Below, piece after piece: positions 34,807 through 42,039 of a stretch of 64,000 nt of DNA. Source of the stretch: Methanospirillum hungatei JF-1 (GTDB lineage Archaea; Halobacteriota; Methanomicrobia; Methanomicrobiales; Methanospirillaceae); the NCBI RefSeq assembly GCF_000013445.1, contig NC_007796.1, positions 1,090,936-1,154,935 of the forward strand. Reading direction: 5' to 3'. Each line of letters opens with the position of its first letter. Position 1 is the first letter of the stretch. Below the pieces are notes generated by a model, which saw only the letters and a program-made list of their open reading frames with translations, ran no database searches and had not been told where the DNA came from. The translations under genes and the position numbers were made by a program.

Positions 34807-36873
34807 GTCGACACCACCACACCACACAGCATAATGGTTATACAGGTCTTTTCTTGAAATTTTACCGCTTAAGGTGCAACAATCTTCAATAAAACACGAT
34901 ATACTGTCGTTTTCCTTCCGGACTGATTCACAAGCCGTTTCGATTGCAGCAGCCCGGGTGAGCCGACCAAGCGCCTGATAGCGCTTCAGGCCTTCCATGC
35001 ACCAGCAGAAGATACCTGCCGATTCAGCCTTGAATTTGTCAAGTATATCCGGATCGCGGTCTTTTGGTTCGAAATAATGATTGAATGGCACCAGCCAAAG
35101 CCTATTCTCAATGGCTTTATCCCAATCGTTAAAGCGTGGTATGGGGTTCATTTGCAAAAATATTACAAATTCGGGTGTATACTCAAATATTTCCTGTCGA
35201 AGAAACCTTGCCGATATGGTATCATTGCCAGAAAGGCGTTTTATAATCGATTCATCAAGAACGGAGCCATTACCGGTTTCAGATGCGATAACCAGACGTG
35301 AACGATACAGCCGAGCCAGATCAGGGCTGGGATTTGATCCTGAATTGGTGTAACTCGGAGTGAGGAACGTCTTAAAATCAGCAGTTTTAGCATAATCGCC
35401 GTGTAAATGCTTCAGAAGGTCAAGGGTTTTGCCTTTGCCATTTCTCCCCGAACCATGACAAATAACGAAGATTTCATCAGGATTACCTGAAAGGAACGAG
35501 TATCCACATAATTCCTGAAATGAACCAATCAAACTCTGGTCATTCAAAAATATGGTCTGTATGTGCTTTTCCCAAACAGGACAAGAAGCATTAGGCTCAT
35601 ATGAGAAATTGCCACATTTTGTGAGCATATCCGCCTGGAGATGGTCCCTGAATTCATGACTGTGAAGGTTATATGTTCCATTTTTTAAGTTGAACAAGTC
35701 TGGCTTATTATCAAACGATTCAGGAACATCAGCGACCAGTGCAGCAGCAGAAGTTAAAAGCGCCTGTATTTTAGATGCGCTTTCGGATGCCCGAGCCCAA
35801 GAAACCAATTTCTTTCGTAAGTCGTCCTCTTCGATTTTTGAGGCTTCAACATACAGCGATCGAACGGTCTTATTGGCAAGTTTGCGGATCTCTTGCTTCC
35901 GGTCTTCCCGCCATAAATGACCATCCCAGATAAACCATTTTTGCCATGCTGGTATGAATTTGGTGGTTTCACCATGCATATCGAAGAAGCGCTCACCATT
36001 CCCTAAATCGGTTAATGGGCGCCGCTGGTTGGGTTCATATCGAAGGGCACTTCGGGCTATGCGTTGGACATCCGCCTCATCCAATGTTGGTATACACCGA
36101 TTATTATTCGCGTCTGAAAGCATCCGAAACAGTTCTGATTCATCTGTGATCCCCGTGCCCACTAAACGGCCGGCCAAAGAAATTAAGGCGTTGTTTCGTT
36201 CACCGTCTTGATATACTTCGTTTTTATAGAGTTTTGGGATTGAATCCCTTTCTTTTTGGTTTTGTTTGTGACTGCCATCGTCGTATTTTATGTCATCCCG
36301 AAATGGTCTGATTATACGCTTAAAATCTCCCGGATCTGGCAGTCTCCGAGGTGCTGATGCGTTTACAACACGATAAACCCCTTTGTCAGTTCGGCTTCCT
36401 GCGCCAACCACGAAGCCACGACAACCAGCCATATATATCTCGGCAAGATGAAGACCTTTTTTTCTTTTCCCGTCGTGATTTTCTTCAAATTCATAGAGGA
36501 TTATCTTTTTAGTGCCCAATTCGGCGCAATAAAAATAAATGTGGTATCCCCCGGAAGGCGTCCGAACAGTGAGGCTATCGCCGATGTAATCAATGACCTC
36601 TCCGAGCTTTTCCGGTTCATCAGCGTCTAAAATAACGAGATCGCCCTGCGGTATAATTCCGTAATTGTTGCCGTTTTTAAACCAATAGTGGATACCACGA
36701 TAATCGAGCGGATGATTGTTTTCGTTTTGCCATTTGTCCCCGATAGGTTTCTTTATACCCGGTTTAACAGGAATGACACGAATATTATCACCAAGAGCCA
36801 TGATTTCAGGAGGGATGCATGTTTCCTCTTCAGAATGGTTCTGAACGCTTACCGCTTCAGTCATGGCGATCAA
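34693..36873 (-). CDS. Prim-pol/D5-N/SF3 helicase replication protein (P4-type primase)
   Basis: A 726-residue replication initiator. Residues 20-190 form a bifunctional primase-polymerase domain with the metal-binding pair in VILDADE (D83, D85) and PSGGYHIYF (106-114). Residues ~300-440 match the D5_N region. The SF3 helicase follows with Walker A GRNGKGKT (476-483), Walker B-type RLVIASE (526-532), sensor MNPIPRF (575-581) and ENRLWLVPF. Such proteins start replication of plasmids, satellites and viruses. Its 3' end contains three copies of the AGGGCAC repeat. It overlaps the upstream 126-residue gene by 17 nt. Confidence 0.9.
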   Translation of the reverse strand: MIAMTEAVSVQNHSEEETCIPPEIMALGDNIRVIPVKPGIKKPIGDKWQNENNHPLDYRGIHYWFKNGNNYGIIPQGDLVILDADEPEKLGEVIDYIGDSLTVRTPSGGYHIYFYCAELGTKKIILYEFEENHDGKRKKGLHLAEIYMAGCRGFVVGAGSRTDKGVYRVVNASAPRRLPDPGDFKRIIRPFRDDIKYDDGSHKQNQKERDSIPKLYKNEVYQDGERNNALISLAGRLVGTGITDESELFRMLSDANNNRCIPTLDEADVQRIARSALRYEPNQRRPLTDLGNGERFFDMHGETTKFIPAWQKWFIWDGHLWREDRKQEIRKLANKTVRSLYVEASKIEEDDLRKKLVSWARASESASKIQALLTSAAALVADVPESFDNKPDLFNLKNGTYNLHSHEFRDHLQADMLTKCGNFSYEPNASCPVWEKHIQTIFLNDQSLIGSFQELCGYSFLSGNPDEIFVICHGSGRNGKGKTLDLLKHLHGDYAKTADFKTFLTPSYTNSGSNPSPDLARLYRSRLVIASETGNGSVLDESIIKRLSGNDTISARFLRQEIFEYTPEFVIFLQMNPIPRFNDWDKAIENRLWLVPFNHYFEPKDRDPDILDKFKAESAGIFCWCMEGLKRYQALGRLTRAAAIETACESVRKENDSISCFIEDCCTLSGKISRKDLYNHYAVWCGGVDMCPEVPRKFTSALLKKHGVKDGVKSNGVRYLQGISIQ

Positions 36874-37237
36874 CCTTCCTGATCAGGGCAAGAACTTTCA
36901 GCATGACTGGAAGCGCTTCATTCCATTGTCCGATAGGAAAATAAACATCATTTCTTCCTATTTTGTGATGCGAGCAAAGATCGCCACAAATTACAGGAAG
37001 CATTAAGGGTTTCTTTCTGCTAGCGAAATGAAGATTTATGGCATTTGCAAAAGCCATTGCTGCTTTTCGCTCTTCCTGCGATGGAAAGTCATATTTTCCT
37101 CGCATCAAGCGAGCCCAAATCGCTGAAGCATTTTGAGCGAAACGCTTATTGGCTGAAACGTGTAATATATGATTACAGCGTGAGTGTTTGTTTGTCTTCT
37201 TTTGTGGTGAAAGAAGGCACTTTTTTTTCTCGATCAT
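36857..37237 (-). CDS. Hypothetical 126-residue protein upstream of primase-helicase
   Basis: A basic protein (MIEKKKCLLSPQKKTNKHSRC...) with a His/Cys scatter (CNHILH, CGDLCSHHKIG) that could bind metal, but no convincing zinc-finger spacing. The ATG overlaps the stop of the 40-residue gene by 4 nt (ATGA) and its end overlaps the primase start by 17 nt, so it is translated with the replication protein. No family recognised; an accessory replication role is a guess from the operon. Confidence 0.6.
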   Translation of the reverse strand: MIEKKKCLLSPQKKTNKHSRCNHILHVSANKRFAQNASAIWARLMRGKYDFPSQEERKAAMAFANAINLHFASRKKPLMLPVICGDLCSHHKIGRNDVYFPIGQWNEALPVMLKVLALIRKVDRHD

Positions 37238-37356
37238 ATAAGTTCAATTAACCCCCGCCGTTCGGCTATTTCTGCAATTTTCTGATACAGTTCAGGTAGT
37301 GCTCGAAGGCATTCACGAGATATACGTTTTGGCTGTTCAGGCTGATTGTTTTCCAT
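37234..37356 (-). CDS. Small 40-residue protein
   Basis: ATG at 37356 follows GGAGG by 6 nt; stop TGA at 37234 overlaps the next ATG by 4 nt. The protein is charged and mostly helical (ECLRALPELYQKIAEIAERRG). Good ribosome site, start/stop coupling and codon-like sequence support it as real despite its length. It also overlaps the RHH gene upstream by 20 nt. Function unknown. Confidence 0.6.
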   Translation of the reverse strand: MENNQPEQPKRISRECLRALPELYQKIAEIAERRGLIELI

Positions 37357-37507
37357 TGGTGGCCTCCATACCCGTTTTTAGAAGTTCTTCGACATAGCGT
37401 GATCGGTTAATTAACCCGCGCTTGCTGTCAATGCGTTCAATTATAGCGCCATCGAGTGAAACAGTTACTCTTTCGCGTTTTCGAGTTTCTGAAGTGTGAT
37501 ACTTCAT
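37337..37507 (-). CDS. Small ribbon-helix-helix (CopG/Arc-like) regulator
   Basis: A 56-residue protein whose core RVTVSLDGAIIERID...NRSRYVEELLKTG is a textbook ribbon-helix-helix: a beta strand with alternating polar residues, helix A, turn, helix B. RHH proteins of this size are dimeric repressors, often copy-number or integrase regulators on plasmids. It heads the leftward replication operon (56 aa, 40 aa, 126 aa, primase). A TATA-like TTTATA at about 37546-37551 (minus strand) and the palindrome ATAGTAATACTAT (37552-37564) lie just upstream, so autoregulation is likely. Confidence 0.75.
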   Translation of the reverse strand: MKYHTSETRKRERVTVSLDGAIIERIDSKRGLINRSRYVEELLKTGMEATNGKQSA

Positions 37508-37551
37508 ATAATATTGTTTGACTTGAAAATATAAAAAACCGATACCTATAA

Positions 37552-37564
37552 ATAGTAATACTAT
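37552..37564. promoter_or_regulatory. 13-bp palindrome beside TATA box, putative RHH operator
   Basis: ATAGTA-A-TACTAT is a perfect palindrome 45-57 bp upstream of the 56-residue RHH gene, next to its TATA-like element. Half-site TAGTA is typical of CopG/Arc-type operators. It also lies 41 bp past the stop of the integrase gene. Confidence 0.45.
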
Positions 37565-37604
37565 ATTAGACAGTGAAAGTATAAAAAAGTATTGTATGAT
37601 CTAT

Positions 37605-38831
37605 TCATTCTGAAGTTATTTTCTTCTTTTGCAGAAGAATTAACTCCCGAAGGATGTCTTCACCTTTTTCCCCGGTCAATAAGTCACTTAAGATCGATGT
37701 CGCTGCTTCAGCGGTCTGAATTGCATCCTTGTTAAGCGGTGCTCCACATGATGAACAAAACGAATGAGTAAACGGATTGACAACGCCACATTTGTGACAT
37801 TGGATAGGTTCAAGCCGCTTCGACTCAATTGTTGGTCTTCCACGCCGTTTAATGCCTAATGATCCCGCTGCTTCATTTTCGATATCTTCATCGCAGAGAT
37901 GTAAATAAACTTTGAACATATCAGTCTCGACGCTGCCCCAACACATTTTTTTGATTATTGATTCTTTCCAACCTTCTTTTATCAAATGCGTGATTCTACT
38001 ATGTCTGAACACGTGGGGGGTTATCGTATGTTCAATGCCTGCATTGGTTGCAGCCTTCCGAATCATTTTTACTAGTCCGGCATAGGAATATGGACTTCCA
38101 TCACTTTTTACAAATACAAAAGCCCCCGGTTTATCTGCATTTCCTGAATATTCATTTTTCCATTGTGCCAGATATCCACGGCTGTTAAATAGAGGAATTG
38201 TCCTCGCTTTGCCAGTCTTAAATGTGGTGCTGATAGACACGTGCTCTTCATGGAACTTTACCTGATTCCATTGTAAGTTACCTATCTCACCAATTCTCAT
38301 TCCGCCTTCGTATAACGTGCTAATAATAGCCTGATTCTTTATGCTGCCAGCGTGACTAATCATACTCATCACTTGATCGGGAGTCAATAGATCTGATATG
38401 TCTTTAGTCGCCGAATCATAACCAGGCGGATGTATCTTTCGAATCTTCAAAGCATCAAGCCCAGGTGCAGCCATATTATTTTCACATAGGTATAGTGCGA
38501 TCCTTCGCATCCCTCGAATGAGATCAGCCATTGTGTTCTGTTTGAAACCATGATGCTGAATCTGATCAATTGCATGATAAATATCCGATGTGACCATTTG
38601 ATCAAATGGTGGCAACCATCGGCGAAGTCCGGATATATTGCTAACAAGTTTCGAGGCTCTGGTATCGCTGATACCATTTACCGCCCGGAGTTCAGCAATA
38701 AACGCCCGTATGATCTTCTCATCAGACTCTGTAATTTCGGACGCTTCCTTTTTGCGGGTTAGTGTCCGGTCAATTTGTTCACGATATTGATCATCAGATC
38801 TGTAAAAATGTTGATTCGGATTGTTTGGCAT
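37605..38831 (-). CDS. int: Tyrosine recombinase/integrase with C-terminal zinc ribbon
   Basis: A 408-residue site-specific recombinase, the integrase of this element. N-terminal SAM-like core-binding domain (about 35-125). The catalytic domain has R179 (EGGMRIGEIGNLQW), a probable K in TFKTGKAR (206-208), H273/R276 (TPHVFRHSRITHL), W298 and nucleophile Y309 (FKVYLHL). A C-terminal zinc ribbon follows (C345, C348, C359, C362), an addition seen in some archaeal XerC/D-like enzymes. All catalytic residues are present, so it may be active. The gene starts 47 bp from the distal att site. Confidence 0.93.
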   Translation of the reverse strand: MPNNPNQHFYRSDDQYREQIDRTLTRKKEASEITESDEKIIRAFIAELRAVNGISDTRASKLVSNISGLRRWLPPFDQMVTSDIYHAIDQIQHHGFKQNTMADLIRGMRRIALYLCENNMAAPGLDALKIRKIHPPGYDSATKDISDLLTPDQVMSMISHAGSIKNQAIISTLYEGGMRIGEIGNLQWNQVKFHEEHVSISTTFKTGKARTIPLFNSRGYLAQWKNEYSGNADKPGAFVFVKSDGSPYSYAGLVKMIRKAATNAGIEHTITPHVFRHSRITHLIKEGWKESIIKKMCWGSVETDMFKVYLHLCDEDIENEAAGSLGIKRRGRPTIESKRLEPIQCHKCGVVNPFTHSFCSSCGAPLNKDAIQTAEAATSILSDLLTGEKGEDILRELILLQKKKITSE

Positions 38832-38877
38832 ATAGTATATTAATTAATTCCTTGAGGCATTAAACTTATGTTAACAA

Positions 38878-38891
38878 TCCCCCCAGCGGCT
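38878..38891 (+). repeat. attR: 14-bp copy of tRNA-Thr 3' end
   Basis: Exact copy of 31827-31840 in the same orientation, 46 bp beyond the integrase start codon. It marks the distal boundary of the element; the upstream half of the tRNA is absent here. Confidence 0.88.
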
Positions 38892-38939
38892 TAACATTAA
38901 GAGTTCAACTTTCTGGATCTAAAAATCTTTTTTTTTAAA

Positions 38940-39134
38940 TTAATCGCCAGATCGAGCGATCTCAACAACAATCATATGGATACAGAGGTCTTCATTCTGC
39001 TCATAGTCCGGACAGGTGCATCCATCTTCAATGACTATATACTCTTTTGATCTCTCATGAACAAAATAGGCATTCAGATCTTTTCGAACTATTGCCCCTT
39101 CGTTTACGAGCCATATGGCATGCTTTCCTCTTCC
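38940..39134 (-). pseudogene. SWIM zinc-finger protein fragment, 5'-truncated
   Basis: A 64-codon open stretch without a usable start: an in-frame TGA lies at 39135-39137 and the only Met is near the end. It reads HAIWLVNEGAIVRKDLNAYF, then IVIEDGCTCPDYEQNEDLCIHM, with the SWIM signature C-x-C...C-x-H. It begins 48 bp outside attR, so it is chromosomal and probably the remnant of a SWIM-domain protein gene. Confidence 0.55.
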
Positions 39135-39739
39135 TCAATATTTCTGGATTATTCGATTCTTCATCTTTCTATCATAAGGGTATCATAGATCAAGATTAGC
39201 AAGAGGGTCACTCATATATGCCCTATCACTAACCCGGTTCTTACTCCGTCACTTCCAAAACCTGAAAAACCAGGTTTCTATACAATATATCACAAACAAC
39301 CGAACATTTGCTTCGGGAAACTCTTGCTTAAGTCCTTCTCCAAACCTGTGAATCTGGATGGCATCTTCTTCCCGAATAGTGAACTCTTCCAAGGATATTT
39401 TCATTCCCGCCCACTCATTATGAGAGATGATTTTAATTCAATGACCCATCGAAGCCGGTCAAACTTCTCATGAAATTTACCGACGAACAAGATATTTAGA
39501 AACCATGATCGAAATCTTCAAATACCCTTCTATTCACCACAGTAATCGACACGTGTCTCATGAATAAGCAGCAGTCTATTGTAAGATTATCAGAGATATG
39601 AAAGAAACATACCGGTTAACAAGCCTACAGATTGTCGCATAAGAAGAAGGATAGAAATGAGTTTGCCAATGTGTTTCATGAATATCGGTAAATATTCATA
39701 AGATTTTTCCTGATACCTCTTGATTAACAGGTAATAGAT
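39135..39739. other. Gene-poor region with decayed coding fragments
   Basis: About 600 bp without a convincing gene. On the minus strand 39249-39404 encodes 51 residues starting MKISLEEFTIREEDAI and containing FGEGLKQEFPEANVRLF, which faintly recalls the N-terminus of small nucleotidyltransferases but breaks off before any catalytic motif. A second fragment just upstream (FVGKFHEKFDRLRWVIELKSS, about 39410-39500) is also isolated. With the SWIM fragment, this looks like a graveyard of genes next to the integration hot spot. Confidence 0.4.
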
Positions 39740-41146
39740 TTAATACACAACCACCTCCTCCCGGTCCCATTTCCTCATCCCTAATCGTACCAGCACAAAA
39801 GCTGGGATAAACAGCCCAACTCCAGCCAGACCAAACCAGGGATTCATCACAGTCAATGAACCAAATATCGATAACGCAATGCCGATAAGCAGAAAATACT
39901 GAACCATCACCCGGCCATTATACACCAGAACATTGGGAGATAATCCAGTCAGCCAGATAGATACCGCTAGGACATAATACGACACCGATAAGGTCAATAC
40001 CAGAACCGGGAGCAGGAATTCTCCCTGACCGGAAAGAAAAGTAATCACTGCCATAAAGAAGATCGGGATCACCTGAAGGAGTGTAAAGGAGGTAATTTTA
40101 CTGGTAATAACATCTCTGACATGAAGCGGAAGAAGAGCGTAGATACTGAATGAATCAAACATACACAGCCAGGTGTACATGGTTGACGCGATAATTCCGG
40201 TAATCATCGCAAAGGTGAGAAGAAGATGAATAGTAGAAACATACTCATCAAGCAGGGAGAGAAAGAACCAGATGGTGATAAGCGGTACCAGAAATGAAAA
40301 GATAGTCTGACCAACAATACTCCCGGACCGCCAGAGATCTATTACATCTTTTGCAGCAAGGGGCGGATTTGGAAATCGGTTGAGATGACGAATGAGGGGT
40401 TTCATCCGGTTCGGGTAATTTTTTGTACCGGATTGAATATCAGGTGAAAACAGGAGAAGAGCAATACAACAGGGAACCAGAACCAACATAACGCTTCCAA
40501 GAAGAAGATGCCAGGAAAATTGGTAAAAGAGTATAAGCGGTGGAAAAAGTGTTGTCGGGTTTGTTCCGGTGAACATGAACCATCCAAGAAATACAAAACC
40601 TGCTAAAATCAGAAAGAGAAAGAGGGCCCTTACTGATCGCCCGTACAGTGATGACAGGAAAAAAACAACAGACATACCGGTGAGAAATGAGAGAGTCAGC
40701 GTTAGAAGGATATTCAACGGATAAAAAACCGGAATTCCGGTGAAGAGTGATCCCGCAAGAAAACCGGCACCCAGGGGAAAGATCCAGAGGAAAAAATAAT
40801 ACAAGGTATCCTTAAGCACAAAAATAGTGAAGATATACCGGGGGCTGAGAGGCAGGGTCCGGGCAGAGAATGCAAGAAGGCTGGCCTGACCAAACCGGCG
40901 GTTCATTACTTCATTCCCAAGAAGGCCGAATGCTCCAACCATGAATCCCAGCATCAGATATTGTGCATGTATCAGGATGACAAGATCGCCAATCGGCATT
41001 GTCGTTTGGATCAGGGGAAAAAGAAATGTACCCATGAACGCAATGGCACATATCATAACTGGAAAGAGGGCAAAATTAAGACTCCCGAACATAGTCGAAT
41101 GAATCCGCCATTCTTCCTTTAACATATTGTAAAAAAGCCCTGCCAT
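39740..41146 (-). CDS. ABC transporter permease
   Basis: A 468-residue polytopic membrane protein with about twelve hydrophobic helices (for example SLNFALFPVMICAIAFMGTFLF and VLTLSVSYYVLAVSIWLTGL). It has the general look of ABC-2-type or related export permeases, with an N-terminal cytosolic MLKEEWRIH segment. The ATPase gene lies 2 nt upstream in the same orientation. The substrate cannot be told; export of a lipid, peptide or surface component is possible. Confidence 0.8.
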   Translation of the reverse strand: MAGLFYNMLKEEWRIHSTMFGSLNFALFPVMICAIAFMGTFLFPLIQTTMPIGDLVILIHAQYLMLGFMVGAFGLLGNEVMNRRFGQASLLAFSARTLPLSPRYIFTIFVLKDTLYYFFLWIFPLGAGFLAGSLFTGIPVFYPLNILLTLTLSFLTGMSVVFFLSSLYGRSVRALFLFLILAGFVFLGWFMFTGTNPTTLFPPLILFYQFSWHLLLGSVMLVLVPCCIALLLFSPDIQSGTKNYPNRMKPLIRHLNRFPNPPLAAKDVIDLWRSGSIVGQTIFSFLVPLITIWFFLSLLDEYVSTIHLLLTFAMITGIIASTMYTWLCMFDSFSIYALLPLHVRDVITSKITSFTLLQVIPIFFMAVITFLSGQGEFLLPVLVLTLSVSYYVLAVSIWLTGLSPNVLVYNGRVMVQYFLLIGIALSIFGSLTVMNPWFGLAGVGLFIPAFVLVRLGMRKWDREEVVVY

Positions 41147-41148
41147 GG

Positions 41149-41883
41149 TTATGTCCTGACAAGTGATAGGAACAAATCTGACAGATGACGATTGCCCTCT
41201 CTGACTGACTCCATGGTTCCGGTGTAGAGCAGATTTCCCACATGGAGAATTGCAACTTCAGAACAGATCTCTTCAGCCGTTTCCAGTAGATGAGTGGAGA
41301 TGAAGAGCGTATTCCCCTGCTTCGTATATGAAACAAAGAATGCCTTGACCTTGTCCTGCATGATTGGATCAAAGTTGATAAGCGGTTCATCAATGAGGGC
41401 AAGTTCAGGGTTATGAATAAATGCCTGAGTGAGCATCAGTTTCTGCCTGGTTCCACGGGAGAGATCCTTGCAGAGCACATTTCTTTTATCCTCATACTCA
41501 AGAAAATCAAACCACCAGTCTGCTTTTTGTTCCAGATCAGGGATCTTCCTTATATCACCGATAAATTCCAGGTATTCCATGGCAGTCAGGAAACTTGGCG
41601 GAGATTCCTGTTCTGGAATGATTCCAACCAAAGTTCTGATACCTACCGGATCAGTTGCCACATCAAGACCAAAAACATGGGCATTCCCGGATGAAGGGAC
41701 TATCTGACCGGTCAACATCTTTATCATCGTTGTCTTTCCAGATCCGTTCGGACCTAACAGACCGAACAGAGATCCCTTCCTGACGTTCAGGGTTACTGCA
41801 TTGACTGCGATCAGATCACCAAATTTTTTGGTCAGTGATTCGGTTTTAATAATATTTTCCATGGTACCGCGACTATTATTCAT
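41149..41883 (-). CDS. ABC transporter ATP-binding protein
   Basis: The ATPase partner of the adjacent permease. Walker A GPNGSGKTT is at about 44-52, the signature motif is the variant LSRGTRQKL, Walker B is LALIDEPL and the H-loop is in STHLLETAEEI, typical of drug/export-type (CcmA-like) ATPases. A TATA-like tttttttataatta about 30-45 nt upstream of 41883 supports the first ATG with a short leader; an ATG at 41862 is the alternative. Confidence 0.92.
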   Translation of the reverse strand: MNNSRGTMENIIKTESLTKKFGDLIAVNAVTLNVRKGSLFGLLGPNGSGKTTMIKMLTGQIVPSSGNAHVFGLDVATDPVGIRTLVGIIPEQESPPSFLTAMEYLEFIGDIRKIPDLEQKADWWFDFLEYEDKRNVLCKDLSRGTRQKLMLTQAFIHNPELALIDEPLINFDPIMQDKVKAFFVSYTKQGNTLFISTHLLETAEEICSEVAILHVGNLLYTGTMESVREGNRHLSDLFLSLVRT

Positions 41884-42039
41884 TTTCGTATAGTGAGAGA
41901 TAGGTTTGGTTAATTATAAAAAAATACTATTAGCCTTTCCCAGAATTTTGGAGAAGATTGTATTTCATCGATTATTTTTCGGGACAGATAGTGAGCAAAT
42001 TTATCCGGACTGATAAAAATCAATGTCACTATTCAGAAC

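Larger units (their letters stand above)
31841..38891. mobile_element. ~7.05-kb integrated plasmid-like element at tRNA-Thr
   Basis: Bounded by the tRNA-Thr 3' end and its 14-bp copy, with the integrase gene 47 bp from the distal copy. Cargo from left to right: RHH/repeat protein, five small overlapping genes, a GCGC-rich divergent promoter, an unknown 147-residue gene, an iteron field, a primase/SF3-helicase, an unknown 126-residue gene, a 40-residue ORF, a 56-residue RHH protein and the integrase. No capsid, terminase, packaging ATPase, relaxase or host-derived metabolic gene is recognisable. It therefore reads as a cryptic integrative plasmid, or a satellite with no recognisable virion genes. 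Excision would give a 7051-bp circle with one att site. Confidence 0.85.

Noticed and set aside
39249-39404. 51-residue minus-strand frame resembling a nucleotidyltransferase N-terminus
   Set aside because: The similarity stops before the catalytic GS...D motif and the frame ends at once; kept only as a possible decayed fragment.
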